From: Ficedula albicollis | Taxonomy: Eukaryota; Chordata; Aves; Passeriformes; Muscicapidae | Reading direction: 5' to 3' | NCBI RefSeq assembly: GCF_000247815.1 | Contig: NC_021681.1 | Location: forward strand, 5,244,951 to 5,308,950 | Length of the DNA stretch: 64,000 nucleotides | Shown: positions 11,737-23,160 of the stretch, piece after piece | Layout: each line of letters opens with the position of its first letter | Position numbering within the stretch: the first letter of the stretch is position 1 | The notes under the pieces: model-generated | What the model was told of the DNA's origin: nothing | Seen by the model: the letters and a program-made list of their open reading frames with translations, nothing else | The model's database searches: none | Position numbers and translations under genes: made by a program

Positions 11737-11978
11737 TTCTCTCGGTGACCAGGGAGTGGCTGGAGCTGTGGCAGGGGATTTAGGATGGAGATTGGGAAAA
11801 GTTCTTCCCCCAGAGGGTGCTGGGCACTGCCCAGGCTCCCCAGGGAATGGGCACAGCCCCAAGGCTGCCAGAGCTCCAGGAGGGTTTGGGTAACACTCCC
11901 AGGGATGCACAGGGTGGGGTTGTTGGGGTGTGTGTGCAGGGCCAGGGGTTGGACTGGATGATCCTGTGGGATGTCTGA
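11737..11978 (+). mobile_element. CR1 LINE 3' fragment
   Basis: It runs 'ggagtggctggagctgtggcaggggatttagg', then 'gttcttcccccagagggtgctggg', and ends 'gggttggactggatgatcctgtggg'. The wording closely matches the CR1 at 7.94 kb and the reverse copy at 50.65 kb. Confidence 0.9.
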
Positions 11979-12731
11979 TCTCCAGGAGAAGAAGGGTTTA
12001 TAACCAGAGTGAGCTGGACAAATCCCTTCTTCTCTTTTGTGTGGGGCCAGCCCCTCTAAATATTAAGAACAAATAGCACAGACTGACAGTGACACTTCCA
12101 ACTTTGTTTCAGGTCCAGCCTCACGTTGCTGAGCAAAAATGAAAGCACAGCGGGGTGTTCACCTGGAGAAGGGCAGATCTTTTTTTCCAGTGAGATTCCA
12201 GATCTTTTTTAGCCCAGAGGCTTTGTTTAGTGAAGAGGCCATGCTAGAAGGCAGCCAGGTCTGATTCAACCAAGCCCACTGCTCAGAAATACCCCTGCAA
12301 ATTCTGCTTCCTGCTCTTGCTGCCTCATGTCCCAGGAACTGTCTTCTCTCTGCTTGGCTCCTGGTCCTCCTCTGCCTCCCAAACCCTGCAGGCTTGAGCC
12401 CAGAAATCCCCTACTTTGTATGGCAGGCTCAATCCATCCTGGCTCTGTGCCCCTGGCCCCATCCCAGGACCAGTCATCTGGCAGAGAATCCCGGTGGACA
12501 ACAGTGATTCAGCCTTATATAAACCAGAAAAAGGCAGAGGTAGTGAGTGACAGAGCATCAGGAAAGACATGGAAGCATCAGGATTGACTCCAAGTCCCAG
12601 ACAGGGATCCTAAGGAACATCAGGTTTATGATTTGAAGTGCATATGGTGTTTTTCCAGGAAACAGAAGTGCTGGGTGATGCCTTAAGGCCATGGAAGGAG
12701 TTGCAGAATATCTTAGGGCACATGGGAAATC
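11979..12731. other. Single-copy DNA, no gene seen
   Basis: Mixed sequence with no repeat or gene signature. Confidence 0.45.
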
Positions 12732-13290
12732 AGAGAATCATGGAATGGACTGGGTTGAAAGGTGTGTTAAAATCATCAAGCTCCACCCCTGCCATGGCAG
12801 AGACACCTTCCACTATCCCAGGGTGGTCCAAGCCCTGCCCAGCCTGGTCTTGAATACTTCCAGAGATCCAGGAGCAGCCACAGCTTCCCTGGGCAACTGT
12901 GCCAGGGCCTCAGCACCCTCACAAGGAAGAATTTCTCCCCAATATCCCATCTAACCCTGCCCTCTGGCAGTGGGAAGCCATTCCCCTTGTCCTGCCCCTC
13001 TCTCTCCATGTTTCTTGTTGGCTCCTTCAGATACTGGAATGCCACCATTAGGTCACCTGGAACTTCTCCTCTCCAGGCTGAACAATCCCAGCTCTCTCAG
13101 CCTTTCCTCCCAGCAGAGCTGCTCCATCCTCTGCTCATCCTGGTGCCTCCTCTGGCTCCACATCCTTCCTGTGCTGGGCCCCAGGGCTGGGGCAGCTCTG
13201 CAGGTGGGGTCTCACCTGAGTGGGGCAGAGGGGCAGAATCCCAATCCCTTTCCTGCTGCCCACCCTGGGGACCAGCCCAGCTCAGGGGGG
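12732..13290 (-). mobile_element. CR1 LINE 3' fragment, about 560 bp
   Basis: On the plus strand it opens with the inverted CR1 terminus (agaatcatggaatgg...) and runs through 'ccctgccatggcagagacacc', the ORF2 carboxy block and on to the 'ggggcagaatcccaatccc' segment. The minus frame reads VAFQYLKEPTRN-like ORF2 residues. Its 5'-most part is shared with the plus copy at 27.44 kb, which suggests the same subfamily. Confidence 0.92.
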
Positions 13291-14171
13291 TCCTGGGATG
13301 GGGCATGGCCAGCCCTCACCACCTGCAGCCCAACTCCTTCTCCAGGGGCTGCTCTTCATCAATCCAATGTGACCTTCTCACAGAATTTCCTTCAGCTTGT
13401 TTATCAAGGAGTGCAGTTTTTCCTTGGCTTTTGGAGTTCATCCTTAGCTGGAGCAGGTATTTTTTGTGCAGATGTTTCAAAGAATATTAGATTGAAATGA
13501 GCAGGATGCTTGTGCTATTGTGTTGGAAATTGGTTGAGCCTGGTCCTCACCTGGTGTCCTTGCTGTGCAGACCAGGAGCAGGTCAAGAGCTGGTTCATCA
13601 TTACTGGTGACGTCTATTGCAGATCCCCATCCCAAAATACAATGGAGTGGTCTTTGACTTTTTTTTTTCAATGTGAGCAGTGCCTGAGATTTTATTTCCT
13701 TTGAGAAGATTTATAAAAACAGCTTCTAGAACAAATCTGTTCTTCTCCCTGGGGTTTTAGCTCTGACATGGTGAGGTCTAAAAATGATAAGATTTTTTAA
13801 AATAAAAATAAAAAGAAAGAAGCAATTAATCCATTTCAAACAGGAATATCTGCCTGTCTAGAACAGAAGAAATTTAAAGATTAATGGATCTTAGGAGCAG
13901 ATCTCCCTGGCAGGCTGGCTGCAGAGATGGGGAACCCAAAACATATACAAAGGGATTAAAGCAGATGCAGAGAAAATGTTGTTGACTTAATTATTCTCAA
14001 ACTGATGTTCAAGTGGAAAAAAGCCTTTGAACTGGGGCAAGAGCAGAATTTGGCTGGGTGAGATGTGTGAAGGGAGCAGCACCTCACACTGTTTGTCCAG
14101 GAGTTCAAGATCTTTCCGATCTTCCCTGATCCCTGGTCCAAACCCAACAACCCATCGGGATTTTAGTTTGT
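13291..14171. other. Single-copy DNA, no gene seen
   Basis: Mixed then AT-rich sequence (13.78-13.83 kb is A-rich). No gene is visible. Confidence 0.45.
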
Positions 14172-14303
14172 TGTGCTGGTTTGGGCTGAGGTAGAGTTAA
14201 TTTCCTCCAGGGTAGCTGGGATGGGGCTGTGTTTGTCATGCTCAGTGTGGAAAGCTGGGGGCAAAAGCAGGAAGGGAGGGTGATGGGAGTGATGTGTTTG
14301 CCA
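14172..14303 (+). mobile_element. Internally deleted solo LTR of an avian ERV (ERVL-like)
   Basis: It begins TGTGCTGGTTTGGGCTGAGG and continues TAGAGTTAATTTCC...GCTGTGTTTG, the 5' end of a common avian ERVL-type LTR as I remember it. It then jumps directly to wording typical of that LTR's TATA-proximal part (TCATGCTCAG, AAAGCTGGGGGC, GGAAGGGAGGG, GTGATG.GTTTG). The middle of U3 is missing and the TATA box is mutated. No retroviral gene lies nearby. The family assignment is from memory. Confidence 0.6.
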
Positions 14304-15194
14304 GTGGTTAGTGTTGGCCAAAATGCCTTTATTTTAAAGAAACGTGAGTTGGGCTCTGCTTTTCTAAGAGCTGCACCAGGCACCTTCTTAATGTGGTGTG
14401 TGTTTGAAACAAACCAGTTTGAAGGGGATGAATTCGGGTAAATGATGGAGGAATTGGGTCATTCATGGTGCTTATGCACGTGCACACCTCCCAAGGCCGC
14501 TCTGGTGGGATTGCCGGGTCCGTGTGCTCCTCAGACCCCACAGGGTGTAGGGTCAGGGAGGAGGGCAGGCTGGTGAGCGAGGCAGAGCTGCCCAAACCTG
14601 CTTCAACCGTAGAGTCCAGCAGAGACGGGGACAATGCCAGCCAGATTTTTGGCTGCCACAAATCCAGCAGAGCTCCGTGGGCCTGGATTGGTGCGAGAGA
14701 GGAGCTGGAAAACGGCAGAATGGCTTTGCTTGTGCTTCCAAAGAGCTGTCAGATGAAAATGGGAGTTAAAGTGCACCATTCTCCAGGTCTGAGGCATTTT
14801 GTCCCCAGGTTTGGGTTAGCCCTGCTTGCAAACCCAGGCTGAAGCATCCCCAAAATTTGGCTTCTGAGCCACCAGACAGAGACACATCCAGTCCTGTCCT
14901 GGGCTGAATCCAGACCCCTGTGCCTCATCCTGGGACATGCAGATTTCCATGTGCTCTTCCTGCTGTAAATGAGTTTTCTAATATCCTCATCCCCCCTCCC
15001 CAGGGAAGGAGAAGTGGGGAAGGGTTTATTTATTTAGACCACTTTACTGCCTGATCAGAATTACCCGTCTGAGAGGGGGATTTGAATGGCACCTTATCTG
15101 AGGTCTTTCTCCCTCTATTTAATGCTCAAAATCAGAGGCTTTGCTGCATTTCTTTATTTTTTTTTAATTACAATGGAAAAAGAAAAGGATTGAA
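14304..15194. other. Single-copy DNA; 15.0-15.13 kb possibly regulatory
   Basis: No gene is seen. The AT-rich stretch 15020-15130 (TTTATTTATTTAGACC, ATTACCCG, CTTATCTGAGG) has the texture of a non-coding element but gives no firm signal. Confidence 0.35.
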
Positions 15195-15212
15195 GGGGGG
15201 GGGGGGGGGGGG
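15195..15212. repeat. G homopolymer of 18
   Basis: A pure G run bordered by A-rich DNA, with a run of about 14 A starting near 15226. It is the smallest of five G runs of this kind in the window, all G on the plus strand. Confidence 0.9.
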
Positions 15213-15599
15213 AAAGTTAAAATTAAAAAAAAAAAAAAACTTTAAAAGTACAATGTGAATGAAAAATGATGGTTTTACTCTTTGCCTCAAAGTAAAATAG
15301 CCTTTATCTTTTTTCCCCCTTACAACAGCCTCCTCTACCTAGATAATGCATTTGGTTAGATTTATTTGCTCAACCCAGAAAACTTGACACTAAGGGGATT
15401 ATTTAGTTTTAGATTCGCTGTAGTCCATAGTAATAGCCAACAGGGAAAGGAATGAAGCAGCGATATTAGCAGGGAGATGGGAGGGGAGGGTGGACGGGGG
15501 AGGGGGTGGCAGGGACTGCAGCTAAGCAAAACTGCTTGCATAAACACCATTAAGAAGATTTAGACATTGCTTTTCTTATCATCAGCACTCCTGGAAGAA
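15213..15599. other. AT-rich single-copy DNA, no gene seen
   Basis: Non-repetitive AT-rich sequence with cores such as GATAATGCATTTGG and GATTATTTAG. It may be regulatory; nothing is decisive. Confidence 0.35.
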
Positions 15600-15619
15600 A
15601 TAAAAAAAAAAAAAAAAAA

Positions 15620-15653
<34 letters not shown>

Positions 15654-15694
15654 AAAAAAAAAGAGAGAGAGAGGGAGAGAGAGAAAGGAGAAAG
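15600..15694. repeat. A tract, G33 run, A tract, then GA-rich tract
   Basis: About 18 A, then 33 G (15620-15652), then A, then GA dinucleotide-rich sequence to about 15690. It is an all-purine strand over roughly 95 bp. Such DNA can form triplex or G-quadruplex structure and is also error-prone in sequencing. Confidence 0.93.
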
Positions 15695-16165
15695 GAAAAG
15701 GGACAGGCCCTGACTTGCTGTGCATGCGTTTCCATCAAGGTTCAATAGAAAAATAAAACCAGCCCAGGGTCCATGTGTAGCAATTCTGCCGACCTCTCCA
15801 AGTTACCCCATCACGCTCCAAAGGAGACATTTGTTCCACGTGTTAAGAGGAGGAAGGAGCAAACCCAAAGAGGAGGAAACACACAGTTTCTCTGCAAAGA
15901 CTTGGCCAATTTTATACATATCCCTGAGACACATTTCTTCTTCTGCAAAACCCTTGAATTTTCTTTGTGCACATCCAAGGAGTGGAGTGTGCACAGCAGG
16001 GGAGGAGGGAGAGGTTCCTGGAGTTAGAGATCAAACTCCAACAGGCAAAGCACTCGGCAGCCCAACTTTTGGAAACGAGTCCCAGATCCACCAGCCACTG
16101 ACCACAGCCAGGAGCAGCAACAGAGGATGGGCAGGAGAAGGCTCTGGGAACATTTTTGGTCAGTA
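15695..16165. other. Single-copy DNA, no gene seen
   Basis: Mixed sequence without recognised features. Confidence 0.45.
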
Positions 16166-16648
16166 GAATCATGGAATCATGGAATGGTTTGGGTTGGAAG
16201 GGACATTAAAGATTACCTAGTCCCACCCCTGCCATGGGCAGGGACACCTTCCACTATCCCAGATTGCTCCAAACTCTGTCCAGCCTGGCCTTGGACACTT
16301 CCAAAGATGGGGCAGCCATCTGTGCCAGGGTCTCACCACCCTCACAAGGAAGGATTTCTTCCCAATATCCCATCTAACCCTGCCCTCTGGCAGTGGGAAG
16401 CCATTCCCCTTGTCCTGTCACTCCAGGCCCTTAGAAATATTCTCTCTCCATGTTCCTTGTTGGCTCTTTCAGATACTGGAATGCCACCATTAGGTCACCT
16501 GGAACTTCTCTTCTCCAGGTGAACAATCCCAGTTCTCTCAGCCTTTCCTCCCAGCAGAGCTGCTCCATCCTCTGCTCATCCTGGTGCCTCCTCTGGCTCC
16601 ACATCCTTCCTGTGCTGGGCCCCAGGGCTGGGGCAGCTCTGCAGGTCT
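16166..16648 (-). mobile_element. CR1 LINE 3' fragment with ORF2 carboxy end
   Basis: The plus strand opens 'agaatcatggaatcatggaatgg', the inverted CR1 terminus. On the minus strand the frame reads MEQLCWEERLRELGLF and then GDLMVAFQYLKE, which is the ORF2 carboxy-terminal region. Similarity stops abruptly near 16648, the 5' truncation point. The element looks fairly young: wording is clean and close to the copies at 12.7 and 32.7 kb. Confidence 0.93.
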
Positions 16649-16902
16649 TGGAAAGAAATATGTAGGAATTCCCAAGGACTTTCCATGGCTGTGGATCAAG
16701 CCACAGAGCAGCAATTGTCCCTCCAGGACACAGGTTCCCCCACAGGGACTTGCTGGTGCCCTTCTTGCAGCATGGCACACATCCAACCAGGGAAGGAGGG
16801 ACATCCAAGTGCTTTGGAGCAGGAGCTGGAACTGCTTTCTCTGGTGCCACCACGACTGGTTGTGACAATCTCTAAGCCTGGCAGATGCCTCCACGTAGAA
16901 TT
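16649..16902. other. Single-copy DNA between CR1 pieces
   Basis: Mixed sequence, no gene seen. Confidence 0.45.
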
Positions 16903-16970
16903 ATCAAACCATGGAATCATTAAGGTAGGAAGAAACCTCTAAAGTCAACAAATCCAACCATCAAGGCATC
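16903..16970 (-). mobile_element. Old CR1 3' end fragment
   Basis: The wording 'accatggaatcattaaggtagg' then 'aacctctaaagtcaacaaatccaaccatcaa' matches the inverted 3' end of a CR1 subfamily different from the flanking ones. It is short and diverged. Confidence 0.65.
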
Positions 16971-17202
16971 CACAGGAAGGGAATGCCGATTCTATTCTTG
17001 AAGTTTCAGTGCTCTGAATTTTAAACAAAACATACAGCATTGTGTGAAGACACAGCACTAGCACACTACTTCTTATAGCACTGTAGGAAGAGACAGAAAC
17101 CTTCCTGCTCCAGGGCACAAAAATCTTCCTGTCACCAGGCATTAGGAGGAAAAGTGTCCCTGGGGGCACTTGGCTGTATTGCAGCTGCCAATGAGACTTC
17201 CT

Positions 17203-17362
17203 ATCATAGAATCATGGAATCCCAGGACAGTTTGGGTTGGAAGGGACCTTAAAGCCCATCCAGTTCCACCCTCTGCCACGGGCAGGGACAGCTTTCACTA
17301 TCCCAGGCTGCTCCAAACTCTGTCCAACCTGGCCTTGAACACTTCAGGGATTGGGCATCTTC
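17203..17362 (-). mobile_element. CR1 LINE 3' fragment
   Basis: It opens 'atcatagaatcatggaatcccagg', then 'gtttgggttggaagggacc', and runs to 'ccttgaacacttcagggattggg'. It is a severely truncated copy in the same orientation as those at 16.17 and 16.9 kb. Confidence 0.9.
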
Positions 17363-18146
17363 TTGCCTTTTACTCTCTGGAAACTGCTTTAATCAGTGGG
17401 GGCAGATCAACTGAATTAACTCTTGCATTTGAAGTTAAGAGTGACTTCTCCACTGTTTATCCAGCTATCTCTCACCATGACAAGTATATTATTTGATAAT
17501 CAGCTTGTGCCTCTCTGCTTTTACTAGGCTTCCACAGGGAGCTTGTAAAGCAGGGAGAAGAAAACTGGGGAGTGGAGAATTAAGTTATTTTGGGACCTGG
17601 GACCATTGTGGAAGGAGTGAAGGAGTTTAAACCCAGAGGAAAACACAATTCATTAATCCTGTAACTTCAGGATATAACATCTTTCCCTGTTGATAATGCT
17701 CATGAGAATTTAACAGCTCTTGGATCAAAACAAAGGGAACATCTCCTTCACTGAATTTCTAATATTCCTGCTATTCCACCCATCACACTCAGTCTTCTTG
17801 GCCCTTCCAGATGTACAGAAAACTCCGTGTCCCAAAGCCCGTTCCTGGCTGGGTAAGGAGAGAAAATCTGCTCCAACTCCTGGGCATCCTCTGTTTATTG
17901 TAACTCACCTTGACCTGGTGGTCCAGCCACATCTTGGAGCAGAGGCATTCAGCCCTGCTTTGGTGAAGTCCTGTGCCCTGCCAGGGTTCACAGAAAGAAA
18001 GAGAAAAGCAGGAGAGGCTCCTAGGTGCCCAGAGGATGCTTATGACTACCACAGGCTGAGCCTTAAGGAGCAAGTGCAGTCTCAGTCCACTGTGCAAGGG
18101 GGAAAAGAGCTTCAGCATTTCTTAGGAAATGCCTGAATCACTCCTG
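17363..18146. other. Single-copy DNA, no gene seen
   Basis: Mixed sequence. The frame at 17720-18136 (138 codons) shows no domain. Confidence 0.4.
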
Positions 18147-18212
18147 TTTTGTGTTTGTTTTTTGGTTTTTTTTTGGGTTTTTTTGGGTTTTTTTTGTTTT
18201 TTTTTTTTTCCT
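18147..18212. repeat. T-rich tract with periodic GG/GGG
   Basis: T runs broken by G, GG and GGG, ending TTTCCTAG. Low-complexity expansion. Confidence 0.9.
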
Positions 18213-18996
18213 AGAAGCATCACTTCCATCTTGCCTGGCTTGAGCTTCAGCCAGCTTCTTTTCATGCTGGAGCTTATCTCTGGCAGGCACAGTGACATTG
18301 TGCAGCAGGGCCTGTTGTGTCTGCCCAGAAGATGCAAAGCTGGGCCCAGCAGCTGACCCAGAACACAAGAGCCCCTGGTCTTTGTTATCTCCTTCCAGTG
18401 CTGAGTTCTGTGCTCTGCTCCAAGATTAGCTGCTCTCCCCCAGCTTGCCATTGTCCGTGTGGGGAATGGGTGATTTCCTTTCTCCAGAGCAGCTGTTTTC
18501 CATCCCCAGCCTGTGTTGCTCTATTTCAAGTGAATTTTCTCTGTCTTCTGTAGAGCTTTCAGAAGAGCCCATCCCCGAGCAGTTGATGTATTCAGCTCCT
18601 TTCCACCATGACTAAAGCCTTCTGCATCTGCAGCCTGAACTTCTCTCCCTCGCCATCAAGAGCTGTTCACAGTTTTGTGGTGGAAAACTTGTTATCTCCT
18701 ACCACAGAGGAGAATATATAAACCCCCAAAAACCTCGTGGTCCCACTCACTCAGAGCTGCCATCCACCTCATGCAGGCTTTTCACTGCAGCCCTGGAACG
18801 TGTTAGGGATTTAATGGATGCCTTTGCAGCAGATCCCAGAGCAGCCATGCAAGAACACTTAAATTAACAAGATTTTTGAGTGCAAGATAAAAGTCCTGCT
18901 GGAGAGATGGGAACAACTCATGTCCTGGTGGTTACCAGGAGGGGAAGACACCAGGGGAGTAAAATTTGGGGAGCAGGTGAGCCTGATGTGATTGGG
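18213..18996. other. Single-copy DNA, no gene seen
   Basis: Mixed sequence with no feature recognised. Confidence 0.45.
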
Positions 18997-19240
18997 TGTC
19001 ACTGTAAGGCAAGGAAGTGATGAAAGAGCACAGCCACAAACTCCTTCCAGGCAGCAAGAAAGGAGAAGCCATTTATTGAAAAGCCATGGCATTTATATAA
19101 GGGAGATAAGTAGAAAAGAGTCATTGGTCAAAGAAGGCAACACCTCTTTGAAAACATGCTTTATGCAAAATATCATGAGACACTCATGCAGCTCAGTGGT
19201 CAACACCAGGTTTCTATCTGTGTTTTCTTTCTTCCTTCCC
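18997..19240 (-). mobile_element. LTR-like fragment with promoter architecture (minus)
   Basis: Read on the minus strand it carries, in order, ACCAATGAC (CCAAT box, about 19122-19127), TTATATAAATG (TATA box, about 19092-19100), AATAAA (19072-19077), a GT-rich stretch TTTGTGGCTGTGC, and ends TTACAGTGACA at 18997. That order is typical of a retroviral LTR with a poly-A signal close to the TATA box and a very short R. No target duplication or family could be assigned, and the 5' edge is a guess. Confidence 0.42.
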
Positions 19241-21339
19241 TTGTTTTGTCTCTGAGAAAGATCCCCAGCCTGGGAAAGATTCGAGCTGGAGCTGAGAAAA
19301 GTCAACAGCCTGGGAAAAAAACAGATGAGGTTTCTCCACGAGCCTTCAGCAGTGTCCACAGTTGGGATGTCATGGTGGTTCAGAGCAGGGCACTGCAGGC
19401 AGGTGTAGCTACAGCCACATCCTGGCTCAGCTGGCAGGACACACCTGGATGGCAGCAAAAGGCTGGGATATGCCACTGGAAGGTGACAAATACCATCCCA
19501 ATCCACAGCCTACGTGGCATGAGGCTCAAGCTGTCTCATGGACCTTTTGTTGCTGTGTTCTGGACAACTTACCTGTGCCTTCAGGGTGAGTAGGACCCTC
19601 GTCAGGACTCCCTGTGTGTCTGCCCTCCAAACGTGGGACAAGAGACCTAGAAGCAGCTTGGGTTGGGAGCCAAGTGCACCTGACTGTGGGAGGCTGGTTC
19701 TCTCTCAGGAATGAGGAGCACCTCCTCCCAATAGGACACACACCTGAGTTTTCACACACAGTTTTAGCTCCAACCCAGAGCTGCACAGCAGCTGAGCTGT
19801 CTGTAGAGCTCAATTCCTGTTATTCTGATGGAGCATCTCCAAGTGGGACTGCAATCCTTCCATTCACTGGGCTCTCTGTGTAAGGTGGGTTTGCCTTATT
19901 AGATTAATAGGGGTTTTTGTTTTTGGTTTTTTTTTTGTGTCAGGGCAGAACTTGTGGCAAGGGCCACACCAGAGCTCGTGTGGGTGTCTCCCTGACTGAT
20001 TTCCTCTCAGCTGCAGAGCAGCAGCTGGTGGGAAATTAATTGTGCAGCATACATTTACAAGTTAATTGCAATTTCACTGGAAGGTGGGAAACCTGGGTTT
20101 GATAAATGTGAGAGGGAGGCATCAGAAGGTGTTTTCATTGCCCCAGCTCTGGGGTTCTTGTCTCGCTGTGGTTATCCCTGTCTGCTACACAGCAGGTCAG
20201 GATCCCATGGTGCTGAGTGAACACAGAGCTGCTGCCTCAGCAAGAGAGCAGTGCTCAGCTCTCTCAAGCAGATTTCCTTGTTCCTACATGAGTCCAGTCC
20301 TAGCTTTTATTTTTGGGGCTTTCTTGGTAGATGCCATAAGCAGATGTTTCAGCCAGGCTTGAAGCACCCTTGGTAATGAGAGGGGAAATACTCAGCTGGT
20401 CTAATTTTCCTCTGAGGAATTGCCTTTTCTTCAAAGGTCCCTGCTTGCTGTTCCACAATTACCTGCCTCTCTTTTTCCTTAGTGAGTGGCCTCAGTTGTG
20501 TTTTTCTTGATGGGCTTCACTGTGCAGGCTCACAGATGTGATGGGGAATGAATGAGCTGAAAGCAGAAGATGTCGAGCAATGGGTAAATGACGAGGAGAA
20601 GGAATTTAATACTCGGAATCACAGGAAATGAAAGGCAGCTCTGTTCATCTGCAAACAACAAATAACTTGCACTCCAGTAAGCAGTTTGTCTTCTATTCCA
20701 GCTCACACCTGCAGCAGGGGCAAGAAGGGAAAGTACTAAACCCCATTATCCTCAGAGTAAGAGATCAGAGGGAGGCAGAAATGAGACAATTTCCATATAG
20801 ACGAAGCAGCAGAACACAATTTTGGCATGCTTTGACCATCTGCAAGAGGCTTCAGAGCTCTGAGGAGCGCTGTGAAAGCTGTCAGCTGGGCAACTGAATG
20901 CAGAACTGAGTCAGCCCAGGAAAGGTGTGAACAAAGCCGTGGGGAGAAGCATCAAAGGAGGAAGAAACACCCCTTGCTGGACGGGCACTGCTTTCAAATG
21001 CTGGTGCTCCTGGAATTCCAGCAAGGAGAAGGTATCTGGGAGCCTGTGGAGGGGCCAGCATCTGCCAGAGACGGTCCCTGGGCTCTCACAGGGTTCAAGA
21101 CCATCAGGAAGACCTGGCTGCAGACACCTGGCTTTGTTCAGACAATCTGAGTTGCCTTGGTCTCTGCAGAGCTCCCTGATCCCGACCCAACCATCCTAGT
21201 CTGGGCTTTGCTCCACATCTGTCCTGGCTTTTTGAGCCTGTGCTCATCCTTACACCCACAGAAGGTCCACGAGATGCAGAAAGCTGTGAATACATGGAAC
21301 TGAGCATCTGCCACCCCTCTCAGACCATCTCCTGGTGGG
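19241..21339. other. Single-copy DNA, no gene seen
   Basis: About 2 kb of mixed sequence with one T-rich patch (19915-19938). The frame at 19156-19593 (145 codons) has no domain signature. Confidence 0.4.
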
Positions 21340-21462
21340 ATCAGGGCATGTGCAACACTGGGTTGGATGGGGCTTGGAGCAATCTGGGGTAGTGGAAGGT
21401 GTCCCTGCCATGGCATGGATGATCTTTAAGGTCTTTTCCAACCCAAACCATTTCATGATTTT
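21340..21462 (+). mobile_element. CR1 LINE 3' end fragment
   Basis: It runs 'gtgcaacactgggttggatgg', then 'tggggtagtggaaggtgtccc', and ends 'aacccaaaccatttcatgattttatg', the CR1 terminal octamer region. Confidence 0.9.
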
Positions 21463-22370
21463 ATGTTCCTGAGCTGATAATTTGGTAACAGCAGGAAGAG
21501 AAGTGCCGCAGAAATCAGATTTTGATGTTTTGTTTTGCTCAAATATCTCTTTTATTTACGTATTTGTGAGGGACAGAAGCACATGGAGGAGGGCCAATTT
21601 ATGTATTGGCTTTCAATCTGTGCTTTCATGGATTTTATGGGTTTTGGCTGGAGAAATGGTCTTTCCAGAGCACCTGAGTTATTCACATAAGGCCACCAGA
21701 GTCTGTAAATGGTTGCCATGTTGGCCATACTCAGCTTAGTGGTTGGCATTAAATGGTATTTCATGGAATAAAAACCTGAAAAGTGGAGAGGAAGAACTCT
21801 CTTGAGGACGCTTCTCTTGGGATGAAGAGGTATTTCAACATTTCAACTGCCTCTTCAGCTGAAGAGGTGTTTGAGCTGCCAGCGTTTCCACCATCATCTG
21901 GTGCCAAGAATTCCTTCTCCCATGGCCTGAGGGCTGTGCCAGGGGACAGGGACAGGGAGGTGAGGGCCCTCTGCCTCCTCATGGCTCCGGGTGTGAGCAC
22001 AGCAGCAGACCAGAGTTCCACCCACTCTGCACCTTCCGTACCGGCTCTAAAAAAGGGATTTTTCTTCCACAGCTCTGAACCCGCAAACCTTCAGCACAGC
22101 CAGGGTCCTGTGGTGGGAAGAAGCACCTATTTTGTGTGAAGAACCACCTCTTCTGGTTTCCTTTCTATTCCTTTGATGCCCTCCCGAGGGTTTTTACTGG
22201 ATGAGGTGCATCTGATTTTCTAGTCTTGAGCTGAATCTCCTTCAGTCACACTTCCAGCCTGGGAACCACCCAGAGGTGCTGCTGCTCTGCCAGAAAAGCT
22301 GGGAATGCTGATGTTAAAGAGGCACCACGAGATAATTCTTCAAATATATTTTTAATGATAAGGAGCAGTC
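21463..22370. other. Single-copy DNA, no gene seen
   Basis: Mixed sequence; the 22.30-22.37 kb end is AT-rich and non-repetitive. No gene is seen. Confidence 0.45.
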
Positions 22371-22475
22371 GCTGTCACATTCTCTGTCTGTTACCTTGGG
22401 CAAAACATTTAAACCTCCTGCACCCCAGCTCTTCTTCTGTGAAGCAGGGTAATAACTCTGCTCTCATCGTGGCTA
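22371..22475 (+). mobile_element. MIR-type SINE remnant
   Basis: The run GTTACCTTGGGCAAAACATT, then AAACCTCC, CCCCAGCTCTTCTTCTGTGA and AGCAGGGTAATAA follows the MIR central region in order (GTGACCTTGGGCAAGT, TAACCTC, CTCAGTTTCCTCATCTGTA, ATGGGGATAATA). MIR is an ancient amniote core-SINE, so this is very old DNA. Divergence is high and the ends are uncertain. Confidence 0.6.
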
Positions 22476-22739
22476 TTTCGTGCCTTGGGGGCGCAACAGT
22501 CTTTTGCTATTTCTATGCAGAGTGCCTTCCACCACAATTATTGGCATGGAGACAACAGAGTAAGACAGAGCTGGGCTCTGTGGGCATTTCAGGGTTTTCC
22601 CTTGGGGGTCCTGCCTTTTGAGCAGCCCCTCTTAATCCACCTGAGTCAGGTAAGGGCTCTCTGCCGTGCAAGATGGTATTTCCTAAAATTGCCTTAGCAA
22701 TGGCAAAGCAAAAGAGGGGGGGGGCAAAAATCTGCAACA
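22476..22739. other. Single-copy DNA
   Basis: Mixed sequence. A seven- to eight-base G stretch near 22720 is the only oddity. Confidence 0.45.
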
Positions 22740-23160
22740 GAGCCCCCTTTGCCATTTTGTGGCAATGGTTTTAATATTCCCGGCTATTGTTCCAGATCTG
22801 ACAATAATATGAAGTTTAAAGGCGAAAGGGGTGGGCAGAGGGGGCAGAGAAATCAAAGCAGACCATTAGGCTGAATGGTTATCAGGGCGGTTTGCTCCAG
22901 GCAAAGAGTTAATCCAGACCTGGGAGAGAGCACTGGTAGTTAAAGCCCTTTAATGGCCTAAGTCCTATGATAATTAGTCCTGCCCTGGAGGTAGCTAAGT
23001 GAGCTACTCCAGCCTGAAATGGAGCTCATCCACTGCTGAGGCCATAATCCTCTGTGCACAATGAAAGCTGAACTAATTCACTGAGTAAACACTTTCTCAG
23101 TTACTTACACGCTGCCTTCTTTCAGCCTGACACCAAATAGATTCACTTCCAAGAGCTGCA
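22740..23160. promoter_or_regulatory. Candidate conserved non-coding block
   Basis: Non-repetitive sequence with many cores used by developmental factors (GACAATAATATG, GGCTGAATGGTTATC, AGAGTTAATCC, AGCCCTTTAATGG, GATAATTAGTCC, ACTAATTCACTGAG). It lacks CR1 debris and long frames. It looks like an enhancer-type element, but conservation is untested here. Confidence 0.28.
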
